Of a DNA stretch of 64,000 nt, positions 9,178-17,179 are shown one piece after another (position 1 is the stretch's first letter; each line of letters starts with the position of its first letter). The stretch spans positions 1,488,001 to 1,552,000 of the forward strand of contig NZ_JAIQDI010000001.1 in NCBI RefSeq assembly GCF_020034665.1, given 5' to 3'. This DNA comes from Niabella beijingensis. GTDB taxonomy: Bacteria > Bacteroidota > Bacteroidia > Chitinophagales > Chitinophagaceae. The notes under the pieces were generated by a model, which was not told the DNA's origin, made no database searches, and saw only the letters and a list, made by a program, of their open reading frames with translations. A program made the position numbers and the translations under genes.

Positions 9178-10713
9178 TTATTCCCATTCTATGGTAGCCG
9201 GCGGTTTACTGCTGATATCGTAAACCACCCGGTTAATGCCCCGTACGTTGTTACAGATCTCGTTGGAGACATTTGCCAGAAAATCGTAGGGCAGATGTGC
9301 CCAGTCGGCGGTCATTCCATCCACGCTGGTCACGGCACGCAGCGCCACTGTGTATTCGTAAGTGCGCTCATCGCCCATTACACCCACGCTCTTTACTGGT
9401 AACAAGATTGTTCCGGCCTGCCAAACCGTTGCATAGAGACCGTTTTCTTTTAAGGCGTTTATATAGATGTGATCGGCTTCCTGCAACAGTTTTACTTTTT
9501 CTTCGGTCACTTCACCCAGTATGCGGATGGCCAGTCCCGGTCCTGGGAACGGGTGCCGGTCGATCAGATCAGCAGGTATTCCCAGTTCTCTTCCTACTTT
9601 CCGCACTTCATCCTTGAAAAGGAACCGCAGCGGCTCCACCAGGCCCAGGTGCATTTTTTCGGGCAAACCGCCCACATTGTGATGGGATTTGATGGTTACG
9701 GAAGGGCCATGTACGGATACGCTTTCAATCACATCCGGATAAATAGTGCCCTGCCCCAGGAAATCAATATCTTTCAGCTGGTTGGCCTCTTCCTGGAATA
9801 CATCGATAAAGAGGCGGCCGATAATCTTCCGCTTGGTTTCAGGATCGGGGTTGTCTTTTAGTTCTTTATAGAAAATTTCCTTGGCATCAACACCTTTTAT
9901 ATTCAATCCCAATTGTTTGTAGGTATCCAACACCTGCTCAAACTCATGTTTCCGCAGCACACCGTTATCTACAAAGATGCCATAGAGCCGGTCACCGATC
10001 GCCCGGTGGATAAGGGTTGCCGCCACCGTGCTGTCCACGCCACCGCTCAGGGCCATAATTACCTTACGGTCCCCTATTTTCTCACGCAGTTCATTTACCG
10101 TGTCAGTAATAAAATGCGCCGGGGTCCAATCCTGGCTGCAGCCGCAGATACCGGTAAGGAAATTGTTCAGCAGTTTTTTTCCTTCAATGCTGTGGTATAC
10201 TTCCGGATGAAACTGGAACCCATAAAGCGGATGGCTGGCCCCGCTGTATTTAAAAGCAGCCACCGGTATGCTGTCGGTGGTAGCCAGTATTTCAAAACCT
10301 GCAGGCAGCTCCAGTATGCTGTCACCATGACTCATCCAGACCTGGCTTTTTTGTTCCACCCCCTTCATCAGCGGGTCTGCGGCTTGTTTTACCTGCATTT
10401 GCGCCCGGCCATATTCCCTTTTGCTGCTTTTTTCCACTTTACCACCAAATAATTTGGTGGCCAACTGCGCTCCATAGCAAATACCAAGTACCGGCACATT
10501 TCCCACAAGGCTTTTTATGCTGATAACCGGGGCATTTTCATCATTTACCGAAAAGGGCGAACCGGAAAGGATAATTCCTTTTAAATTGCCTTCGAATTCA
10601 AATGATTTGGAATAGGGAATGATTTCGCAATAAACATTGGCCTCCCGTACGCTGCGCGCGATCAACTGAGTATATTGGGAGCCAAAATCAAGTATTAGGA
10701 TTTTTTCGGTCAT
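9178..10713 (-). CDS. guaA: GMP synthase (glutamine-hydrolysing)
   Basis: This 511-residue enzyme converts XMP, ATP and glutamine to GMP. The N-terminal class I amidotransferase carries the nucleophile Cys79 in [10 protein letters not shown] and the His/Glu pair in [10 protein letters not shown]. The ATP pyrophosphatase domain has the P-loop [10 protein letters not shown] near residue 222, and the C-terminal dimerisation domain has [16 protein letters not shown] and ends PPATIEWE. The length is normal. The start ATG at 10713 is preceded by TACCTTCG at 10720-10727 (minus strand), only 6 nt away, so the transcript may have almost no leader. guaB, the preceding step, lies 3 kb away on the same strand. 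Confidence 0.97.
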   Translation of the reverse strand: MTEKILILDFGSQYTQLIARSVREANVYCEIIPYSKSFEFEGNLKGIILSGSPFSVNDENAPVISIKSLVGNVPVLGICYGAQLATKLFGGKVEKSSKREYGRAQMQVKQAADPLMKGVEQKSQVWMSHGDSILELPAGFEILATTDSIPVAAFKYSGASHPLYGFQFHPEVYHSIEGKKLLNNFLTGICGCSQDWTPAHFITDTVNELREKIGDRKVIMALSGGVDSTVAATLIHRAIGDRLYGIFVDNGVLRKHEFEQVLDTYKQLGLNIKGVDAKEIFYKELKDNPDPETKRKIIGRLFIDVFQEEANQLKDIDFLGQGTIYPDVIESVSVHGPSVTIKSHHNVGGLPEKMHLGLVEPLRFLFKDEVRKVGRELGIPADLIDRHPFPGPGLAIRILGEVTEEKVKLLQEADHIYINALKENGLYATVWQAGTILLPVKSVGVMGDERTYEYTVALRAVTSVDGMTADWAHLPYDFLANVSNEICNNVRGINRVVYDISSKPPATIEWE

Positions 10714-10902
10714 GATGCGCGAAGGTAATAAAATTGCAAATCACATGGGTAGAGAATCCGGAGAACCTTTGGTTAAATTACCGGAATCTCTGTATAAAAA
10801 TTTATTTTTATAAAACAGAACAACACGCGCCGGCATATTCCACTGCTGCAGCTCTTGTTTCCCCCGTAAAGGGGGCATCACTTAAACTTAAAAAGCATAC
10901 GG

Positions 10903-11625
10903 ATGAAAAAGTTATTTTTAGTTGCAATTGCTGCCGTTTTACTGGCAGGTTCCTGTAATATCATTGATCAGCAGCGGATTAAAGGGAACGGAAAGATCAT
11001 CAGTAAAACCTACGACCTGAAGGGCTTCAGCAGTATCGATATCGGCAATGCCTCCAACGTCTTTCTGAAACAGGACTCTGTCTTCAGCGTAAAGATCGAA
11101 ACAGATGAAAATCTTTTTCAATATATCGTTACCGGTATTGATGAGGGCGAACTGGATGTGGATGAAAAGGACGGCTACGATCTGAAACCCACAAATGATA
11201 TAAAGATCTATATCTCCATGCCCCTGATCCGGAAGGTAGCGCTTTCAGGTGCTTCTACGTTAAAAGGGGAGAATAAGATCAGCCAGGATGAAGGATTCAA
11301 TCTGGATATCAGCGGGGCATCCAATGCAGGCTTGCAGGTGAAAGCACCCGTGGTACAGATGGATGTGAGCGGAGCATCCACCCTTACTATTTCCGGGGAA
11401 ACAAGGGATATCAGAGGGGAAGCCAGCGGTGCCAGTACCATCCATGGCTTTGACCTGAAAGCAGAGAACACTAACATAGAAGCCAGCGGCGCCAGCACAG
11501 CCAACGTATTTGCCAGTGTTCAGCTCACCGCTGACGCCAGCGGCGCTTCCAGCATCAAATACATGGGCAACCCCAAAGTAAGTTCTTCCGCCAACGGCGC
11601 GGGAAGCGTGAACAAGGCAGATTGA
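10903..11625 (+). CDS. GIN-domain (DUF2807) lipoprotein
   Basis: This 240-residue protein has a lipoprotein signal: MKKLFLVAIAAVLLAGSCN, with Cys at about residue 18 in the lipobox AGSC. The mature part matches the head-GIN / putative auto-transporter adhesin domain: ISKTYDLKGFSSIDIGNASNVFL, then repeated short beta strands with SGAS at their turns (SGASTLKG, SGASNAGL, SGASTLTISG, SGASTIHGF, SGASTANVF, SGASSIKYMG, NGAGSVNKAD). The spacing of about 18-24 residues suggests a right-handed beta-solenoid. The family is surface-exposed or periplasmic in Bacteroidota, with no defined activity. It stands alone on the plus strand. Confidence 0.85.
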   Translation: MKKLFLVAIAAVLLAGSCNIIDQQRIKGNGKIISKTYDLKGFSSIDIGNASNVFLKQDSVFSVKIETDENLFQYIVTGIDEGELDVDEKDGYDLKPTNDIKIYISMPLIRKVALSGASTLKGENKISQDEGFNLDISGASNAGLQVKAPVVQMDVSGASTLTISGETRDIRGEASGASTIHGFDLKAENTNIEASGASTANVFASVQLTADASGASSIKYMGNPKVSSSANGAGSVNKAD

Positions 11626-11652
11626 GCCTGTCAGATTGGAGCGTTGAGGTTC

Positions 11653-11666
11653 GAGACCTGAGACTT
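11653..11666. repeat. Copy of dispersed intergenic word
   Basis: GAGACCTGAGACTT, sharing GAGACCTGAGA with 3408-3418. It lies in the convergent gap between the GIN lipoprotein and the deformylase. A degraded copy of the second word (CAGCTTTCCGCTATAAGCAA) follows near 11710. Confidence 0.45.
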
Positions 11667-11759
11667 AAGTGCTGCGGTTTCAACTCCGGATCTATAGAAA
11701 AAGCAGTGATCAGCTTTCCGCTATAAGCAATCGGAAAATACGCTATTCAGCAACCAGCA

Positions 11760-12344
11760 TCACCTGTAAAATGCCAACGGATACGTTGTGCGCACCTTTC
11801 CATCCCTGATCCGCTTTAGTTTGGCGGCAAGCAGTTTCCTGGTGAGTGGCGGAAGATGGTCCGGGTATAAAATACCCTGTGTATGGTCATGCTCATGCTG
11901 GATCATCCGCGCAGTAATGCCACTGAAATTCCGGTGTTGCAACTCAAAATTCCGGTTGTAGTAAGTGATCTCAACCGACCAGGGCCGGGTAACCGGATGA
12001 GAAAAACCAGGCATGCTCAGACAGCCTTCATCATCTGTCCAGGACTTGACTCCCCGGCTTTGTATCGTTGCATTGATAAAGGTTTCTTCGGTGCCGCTGT
12101 CGTCTCCTTCAAAAAAATGGCAGCGGTCGTCTTTATCCAGCTGCAAGAATGTACTCCGGCTGTCGATAATGAACAATTGCAGGTTCTTTCCGATCTGATT
12201 GGCCGCTAACCCGCATCCGTTGGCGTTTTGCATGGTCTGCCAGAGATCACTGATCAGCTGATCCAGACCCGGTTCTTCTGCATTTACGGTTATTCCTTTT
12301 TCCCGGAGCACCGGATGCCCGTAGGCCAGAATGGGATAGATCAT
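11760..12344 (-). CDS. def: Peptide deformylase
   Basis: About 194 residues from the ATG at 12344 (MIYPILAYGHPVLREKG, the usual deformylase opening); an upstream ATG at 12374 would add ten atypical residues. All three family motifs are present: GCGLAANQIG near residue 50 (GxGLAAxQ), DEGCLSMPG near 125 with the metal-binding Cys (EGCLS), and MIQHEHDHTQG near 165 with the two metal-binding His and the catalytic Glu (QHExDH). It removes the formyl group from nascent N-terminal methionine. It is isolated from fmt and other translation genes, so it could be an accessory rather than the only deformylase. It overlaps no other gene. Confidence 0.92.
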   Translation of the reverse strand: MIYPILAYGHPVLREKGITVNAEEPGLDQLISDLWQTMQNANGCGLAANQIGKNLQLFIIDSRSTFLQLDKDDRCHFFEGDDSGTEETFINATIQSRGVKSWTDDEGCLSMPGFSHPVTRPWSVEITYYNRNFELQHRNFSGITARMIQHEHDHTQGILYPDHLPPLTRKLLAAKLKRIRDGKVRTTYPLAFYR

Positions 12345-12400
12345 TGACGTTGTTTTTCGCAAAAATCTATACATGAACGGATCCCCCCAATGAATAATTG

Positions 12401-12967
12401 TTAAGAAATCTGCCGTCTTATGCGGCTCAGCGCCTGTGGTGTCATTCCAAGATAGGAGGCGATGTATTTAAGCGGCACCTGCTGCACCACACGCGGATCC
12501 TCGATAAGGAGCCGGAGATAACGTTCGGTGGCATTGTACTTGACCAGGTTTATTTCCCGCTTTGTTTTGGCCAGCAGCAATTTTTCTGCAGTAAACCGCC
12601 CCAGGTAATTGCCTGCAACGGTTGCAGCGTATACCTGTTGAAGATCCTCATAAGAGATCCGCCAGGCAACAGTGGGCGAAAGTGCCTGCAGTTCATATTC
12701 CGAGGGGTTCCGGGTCAGAAAGGAATCATAGGCACAGGTAAATTCCCTGTCGAAATGAAAGTGAAACGTATGTTCTTCTTCTTCTCCCGGAATATAGCAG
12801 CGTATCAGGCCCGATTCGATAAACGACAGGTAATTTTCGGTTTCGCCCAGTTTCACCACCCGTTCATTTTTCCGGAAAACCCACCGTTTAAAATGTGCGG
12901 CGATCAACGTCCATTCCGCTTCATCCAGCTTACGGAAACGCTCATAATATTCGCGGATATACCCCAT
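12401..12967 (-). CDS. Crp/Fnr-family transcriptional regulator
   Basis: This 188-residue protein has an N-terminal cyclic-nucleotide-type beta-roll (KNERVVKLGETENYLSFIESGLIRCYI) and a dimerisation helix. The C-terminal helix-turn-helix is VPLKYIASYLGMTPQALSRIRR. The roll lacks the full cAMP-binding signature, and there is no Fnr cysteine cluster, so the ligand is unknown; this is typical of the many Bacteroidota Crp-like proteins. TATCTTTG (12972-12979, minus strand) lies only 4 nt before the ATG at 12967, implying a leaderless or near-leaderless mRNA. The gene could be co-oriented with, but is not clearly linked to, the deformylase downstream. Confidence 0.9.
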   Translation of the reverse strand: MGYIREYYERFRKLDEAEWTLIAAHFKRWVFRKNERVVKLGETENYLSFIESGLIRCYIPGEEEEHTFHFHFDREFTCAYDSFLTRNPSEYELQALSPTVAWRISYEDLQQVYAATVAGNYLGRFTAEKLLLAKTKREINLVKYNATERYLRLLIEDPRVVQQVPLKYIASYLGMTPQALSRIRRQIS

Positions 12968-12998
12968 GGATCAAAGATACTGCGTTCACTGCAGGGTT

Positions 12999-13045
12999 GG
13001 GACCTGAGATTTGGAATTTGGAATTTAGTATTTAGAATTTCAAAT
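12999..13045. repeat. Copy of dispersed intergenic word with AT-rich tail
   Basis: GGGACCTGAGATTTGGAATT followed by near-repeats of GGAATTT/AGTATTT/AGAATTT. It lies between the Crp-like gene and the next gene and shares ACCTGAGATTTG with 3411-3422. Confidence 0.5.
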
Positions 13046-13046
13046 C

Positions 13047-13601
13047 TTATTCCTTGTCCAGCTGCTCCCAGGCTTCCTGCAGCCGTTTTCTGATGGCTTC
13101 AGGCAGGGTCTTAAAATTTCCGGAGTAGGTTGTTTTCTGATAACGATCGGAGGCGGAGGCGCTGATGCTGTAAAAAGAAGTGTTTTTTGAAAGCAACAGG
13201 TGAACCGATTGCTGCTGAAGGCCGGTGTCTGCCAGGCTGTAGACAAAATAGGCATCCACGCTTCCATCCTGGTCGCCATCAAAAAAACCTTTACGTGCGT
13301 CCCAGTTTATGATAACCCCATCGTGAACCAGCGCGGTATCTGCCTTCACGCTCCATTGGTCTTTTTCTTTCGTATAACGCTGCAGGTACAGGGTATCCGG
13401 CCTGCTGCCTTTGGCGGCCTTTGAAAAGAGAAACACGTTGTTCTCTTTTCCTTCAATACCCGCTTCATTGATATTAAGCAGCCGTGTCCCTGAATATTTA
13501 AAATCCTTATACGCTTCGGCAGCGCGTGTTACCACAGCTACCTGTGCGCTGGTTGCAGCGGCCACTGCAACAAGTGCAAACAACAACAGGCGATGTTTCA
13601 T
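13047..13601 (-). CDS. Secreted protein with Asp-rich calcium-binding-like motif, unknown function
   Basis: This 184-residue protein has a signal peptide (MKHRLLLFALVAVAAATSAQ). The centre contains ARKGFFDGDQDGSVDAYFVYS, in which DGDQDGSVD follows the DxDxDG pattern of calcium-binding loops found in FG-GAP/VCBS-like and dockerin-like repeats. Only one such loop is present. The rest is beta-rich with no recognised domain. The C-terminus is helical and charged (EAIRKRLQEAWEQLDKE). It lies downstream of guaB on the same strand with an 85-bp gap that holds a possible terminator, so it is probably a separate unit. Confidence 0.65.
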   Translation of the reverse strand: MKHRLLLFALVAVAAATSAQVAVVTRAAEAYKDFKYSGTRLLNINEAGIEGKENNVFLFSKAAKGSRPDTLYLQRYTKEKDQWSVKADTALVHDGVIINWDARKGFFDGDQDGSVDAYFVYSLADTGLQQQSVHLLLSKNTSFYSISASASDRYQKTTYSGNFKTLPEAIRKRLQEAWEQLDKE

Positions 13602-13635
13602 GGCATTGATTGTTTTGGGTTAATGATATGAAAAC

Positions 13636-13668
13636 GGGCCACGATCCATCTGTTGTGAACCATGGCCC
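13636..13668 (-). terminator. Possible terminator of guaB
   Basis: GGGCCA at 13636-13641 pairs with TGGCCC at 13663-13668 (6 bp, long loop). On the minus strand the right arm is followed by GTTTTC. It lies 18 bp after the guaB stop. Weak. Confidence 0.35.
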
Positions 13669-13686
13669 ATCGGTTATTTAAAAAGA

Positions 13687-15183
13687 TCATTTCCGGCTAT
13701 AGTTCGGAGCTTCCTTCGTCACGTCCACATCATGCGGGTGGCTTTCATTCATACCCGCATTGGTGATCTTTACAAATTGCGCGTTCTGAAGATCTTTGAT
13801 GCTTTTTGCACCGCAATATCCCATTCCTGCGCGCAGCCCGCCGGTATACTGATAGATCACTTCCTTCAATGTGCCTTTATACGCCACGCGGCCTTCGATA
13901 CCTTCCGGTACAAATTTCTTCACATCATCTTCCGGATCCTGGAAATAGCGGTCGCTGCTGCCTTTGGCCATCGCTCCCAGTGAACCCATTCCCCGGTACG
14001 TTTTGAATTTACGTCCTTCAAAAATAATGGTCTCACCGGGACTTTCTTCCGTACCGGCAAAAATGCTTCCCATCATGGCACAATCGGCTCCGGCGGCAAG
14101 TGCCTTTACCAGGTCGCCGGTATAACGGATCCCGCCATCAGCGATGATCGGTACCCCTTTTTTCTTCAGACCGGAAGCCGCTTCCATAATAGCCGTCAGC
14201 TGTGGCATTCCTGCTCCGGCAACGATACGCGTGGTACAGATCGAACCGGGTCCGATACCTACCTTTACCGCATCGGCACCGGCTTCGGCCATTGCAAGGG
14301 CTCCGGCTGCAGTACCTACATTGCCTGCGATGATATTGAGTTTTTTAAAGTTCTTTTTTACTCTTTTCAATGCATCCAGCACACCCCTGGTATGCCCGTG
14401 TGCGCTGTCCAGCACCACGATATCCACCCCAACCTGCTGCAGGGCCTCGATGCGTGCCTCTACATCACCGGTGATGCCTACCCCGGCACCTACCAGCAGA
14501 CGGCCAAAGGAATCTTTGATCGCATTGGGAAAAGAGGTCACCTGCAGGATGTCCCGGTAAGTGATCAATCCGATGAGTTTTCCCTGTTTGTCCACTACCG
14601 GCAGTTTTTCAACTTTATGCTGCCGCAGGATGGTCTTCGCTTTTTTAAGATCGGTTCCCTCCGGAGCAGTGATCAGGTTGGTGCTGGTCATCACCTCTAC
14701 CACCTTACGCTGGGGGTTATCTTCAAACCGCAGGTCCCTGTTGGTCAGGATGCCCTTCAGTTTTTTATTTTTATCGATCACGGGGATGCCGCCTATCTTA
14801 TTTTCTGCCATAAGGTGCAGTGCATCTCCGATGGTGGCATCTTCCTGTAGGGTGATGGGATCCAGGATCAGTCCGCTCTCACTCCGTTTTACCTTGCGCA
14901 CCTGTTCCGCCTGCTTTTCAATGCTCATGTTCTTGTGCAGGATACCAAGTCCTCCTTCCCGCGCAATGGCAGTGGCCAGCGCCGCTTCGGTAACCGTATC
15001 CATCGCGGCAGATAAAATAGGGATGTTCAGTGTAATATCCTTTGTAAGCCGGGTGCGGATATCCACTTCCCTGGGTAACACCTGGCTGAATGCCGGCACC
15101 AGTAATACATCATCAAATGTTAAGCCTTCAAAGGCGATTTTGGAATTATTTGCAGTAGCTGCAGAAGATTTTCTTGTTGCCAT
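13687..15183 (-). CDS. guaB: Inosine-5'-monophosphate dehydrogenase
   Basis: This 498-residue enzyme oxidises IMP to XMP with NAD, the first committed step to GMP. It is a TIM barrel interrupted by two CBS domains (about residues 95-215: [20 protein letters not shown] and [20 protein letters not shown]). The active-site loop [15 protein letters not shown] carries the catalytic Cys near residue 310, and the flap contains [16 protein letters not shown]. The ATG at 15183 (MATRKSSAA) is chosen over a TTG two codons upstream. TACCTTTG (15187-15194, minus strand) is 3 nt before this ATG, so the mRNA is probably leaderless. guaA, the next enzyme, is 3 kb downstream on the same strand but not in one operon. 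Confidence 0.97.
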   Translation of the reverse strand: MATRKSSAATANNSKIAFEGLTFDDVLLVPAFSQVLPREVDIRTRLTKDITLNIPILSAAMDTVTEAALATAIAREGGLGILHKNMSIEKQAEQVRKVKRSESGLILDPITLQEDATIGDALHLMAENKIGGIPVIDKNKKLKGILTNRDLRFEDNPQRKVVEVMTSTNLITAPEGTDLKKAKTILRQHKVEKLPVVDKQGKLIGLITYRDILQVTSFPNAIKDSFGRLLVGAGVGITGDVEARIEALQQVGVDIVVLDSAHGHTRGVLDALKRVKKNFKKLNIIAGNVGTAAGALAMAEAGADAVKVGIGPGSICTTRIVAGAGMPQLTAIMEAASGLKKKGVPIIADGGIRYTGDLVKALAAGADCAMMGSIFAGTEESPGETIIFEGRKFKTYRGMGSLGAMAKGSSDRYFQDPEDDVKKFVPEGIEGRVAYKGTLKEVIYQYTGGLRAGMGYCGAKSIKDLQNAQFVKITNAGMNESHPHDVDVTKEAPNYSRK

Positions 15184-15485
15184 GTGCAAAGGTAAGGGAA
15201 AATGGAAATACGATGCACCGTTTCACAATTTGATCATACCGATCTTGCAATTCCATGACGCTGGAAGCCGCTGTGAAGGCCGGCTTCCGCAGGATAAATT
15301 TTTTTTACCCCCTATAATCAGAAGGAGCGGGTATTTTCCGGCCGCCGCCGCTGCTTTAACATAACGGCACATGCAATCGTTTGCGTAGTTACACTCCCGT
15401 TAAAAACCAGCGAAACGCACAAACAATACCCTGTTTTTCTTTTTAGTCCTACTTTTGCAAACAAATTTTAATGCAGCATTGAATC
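15184..15485. promoter_or_regulatory. Divergent guaB / zwf intergenic region with both promoters
   Basis: 302 bp without a gene. The guaB -7 element TACCTTTG is at 15187-15194 (minus strand). The zwf -7 element TACTTTTG is at 15450-15457 (plus strand), 28 nt before the zwf ATG. Neither has a clear TTG at -33. No RNA gene or repeat was seen between them. Confidence 0.6.
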
Positions 15486-17012
15486 ATGTTTAAAACCAAT
15501 CATACTAAAAAGCCCGGACCTACCGTCGTTTTTATTTTTGGCGGAAGCGGAGACCTGAACCAGCGCAAACTGACCCCTGCCCTGTACAACCTCTGGATGG
15601 ATGGCCTGATGCCGGATCAGTTTTCCATCGTTGGCACGGGACGTACCGATTACTCCAACGAAAAATTCAGGGATCACCTGCTGGAAGGTATCAATGAGTT
15701 TTCCCGCAGGAAAAGTGATGGCAACGGAAGCTGGGAAAAGTTTTCAGCGCATGTATCGTATCTGCGGATGGATGTGGACAAAGCGGATGATTATGCTGCC
15801 ATGGGAAAGATCATCAGTGATTATGAAGCGGAGTGGGGAGTGGAAGCGCATGTGCTGTTTTATCTGGCGGTAGCGCCGCAGCTGGTGCCGGAGATCACCA
15901 CCAACTTAAACAAGCTGGAAAAAGCAAAAGATAAGAACAAGGCACGCATCGTTATTGAAAAACCTTTCGGACATGACCTGAAGAGTGCAGAGGAGCTGAA
16001 CCGGCTGCTGACCGAAATGTTTGATGAAAGCCAGATCTACCGTATCGATCATTACCTTGGAAAAGAAACGGTACAGAACATCCTGGCCCTTCGTTTTGCC
16101 AATGCCTTGTTTGAACCCATCTGGAACCGGAACTATATCGATCATGTACAGATCACCGCAGCGGAGACTGTAGGCGTGGAAGACCGCGGCGGTTATTATG
16201 AACGTTCCGGCGCCCTGCGCGATATGGTGCAGAACCACATCCTGCAACTGCTGTGCATGGTAGCCATGGAAGCACCTGTATCATTTGAAGCAGATGAGAT
16301 CCGCAATAAAAAATCGGATGTATTGAATGCCATCCGGAAGATCAAAAAAGAGGAGGTACAGCAGTACGCGGTACGTGGTCAGTATTCCCGCGGATGGGTA
16401 CAGGGCCAGGAAGAAAAGGCCTACCGCGAAGAAAAAGGTGTTGCCCCTGATTCATCGGTGGAAACATTTGCCGCTGTAAAATTCTATATCGATAACTGGC
16501 GGTGGCAGGGCGTTCCGTTCTATGTAAGGACCGGAAAATTCCTTAAGGAAAAGACCACACTGATCACTGTACAGTTTAAAGAAGCACCCAAATATGCATT
16601 CCCCCCGGAAGCCTCCGAAACCTGGCGCTCCAACCGGCTTACCATCAGCATACAGCCGGAAATGGACATCCGGCTGCGGTTCCAGGCCAAGCGTCCGGGA
16701 CAGACCATGTCGCTTAACCCGGTGAACATGGTATTCAGTTACAGCGACAGCTATGATGCGCCGCAACCCGAGGCCTACGAAACCCTGTTGCTGGATGCTA
16801 TGATGGGCAACCCCACCCAGTTTATGCGCGGCGACCAGGTAGAGATCGCCTGGGAAGTGATCGAGCCCATCCTGGAAACCTGGGAGAACCGCCCCCCGGT
16901 TGATTTTCCCAATTATACCCCCGGAACCTGGGGACCGGAGGACGCTGAAGCATTGATTGCCCGTGAAGGCCGGAACTGGATCACCCTCCCCCCAAAGAGA
17001 AAAGAAGGATAA
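15486..17012 (+). CDS. zwf: Glucose-6-phosphate 1-dehydrogenase
   Basis: This 508-residue enzyme oxidises glucose-6-phosphate to 6-phosphogluconolactone, the entry step of the oxidative pentose phosphate pathway. The N-terminal dinucleotide fold reads FIFGGSGDLNQRKLTPALYN (GxSGDLxxRKL). The active site RIDHYLGKETVQN near residue 185 includes the catalytic His. EKPFGHDLKSAEELN precedes it, and VPFYVRTGKFL near 350 is the C-terminal substrate-region signature. No pgl or gnd gene follows; a strong terminator at 17037-17064 closes the unit, so zwf is monocistronic here. The -7 element is TACTTTTG at 15450-15457. Confidence 0.97.
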   Translation: MFKTNHTKKPGPTVVFIFGGSGDLNQRKLTPALYNLWMDGLMPDQFSIVGTGRTDYSNEKFRDHLLEGINEFSRRKSDGNGSWEKFSAHVSYLRMDVDKADDYAAMGKIISDYEAEWGVEAHVLFYLAVAPQLVPEITTNLNKLEKAKDKNKARIVIEKPFGHDLKSAEELNRLLTEMFDESQIYRIDHYLGKETVQNILALRFANALFEPIWNRNYIDHVQITAAETVGVEDRGGYYERSGALRDMVQNHILQLLCMVAMEAPVSFEADEIRNKKSDVLNAIRKIKKEEVQQYAVRGQYSRGWVQGQEEKAYREEKGVAPDSSVETFAAVKFYIDNWRWQGVPFYVRTGKFLKEKTTLITVQFKEAPKYAFPPEASETWRSNRLTISIQPEMDIRLRFQAKRPGQTMSLNPVNMVFSYSDSYDAPQPEAYETLLLDAMMGNPTQFMRGDQVEIAWEVIEPILETWENRPPVDFPNYTPGTWGPEDAEALIAREGRNWITLPPKRKEG

Positions 17013-17036
17013 CCTCCTCTTAAACATAGTTTACAG

Positions 17037-17064
17037 GCCCCGGAAGCATTTCCGGGGCTTTTTT
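17037..17064 (+). terminator. zwf: Rho-independent terminator of zwf
   Basis: Perfect 9-bp stem GCCCCGGAA / TTCCGGGGC with tetraloop GCAT and a T6 tail, 24 bp after the zwf stop. Confidence 0.92.
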
Positions 17065-17179
17065 ATATGCACCAACGGCAACTTTCGCGCATTTAACTTT
17101 TCCTTTTCAAAGATTCGTTGCAGGTTTGTAATTCAATGGGCCGGTGTAACATTTAAACCAATCGTTACGAAACATAACA

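Noticed and set aside
11646..11665. GGTTCGAGACC, resembling a tRNA T-arm
   Set aside because: No matching acceptor, D or anticodon arms could be drawn around it; it is part of the dispersed repeat word.
12398..13093. 231-codon open frame on the plus strand opposite the Crp-like gene
   Set aside because: Antisense to a clear Crp/Fnr protein; its C-terminus is translated from the repeat-like AT-rich words, so it is a shadow.
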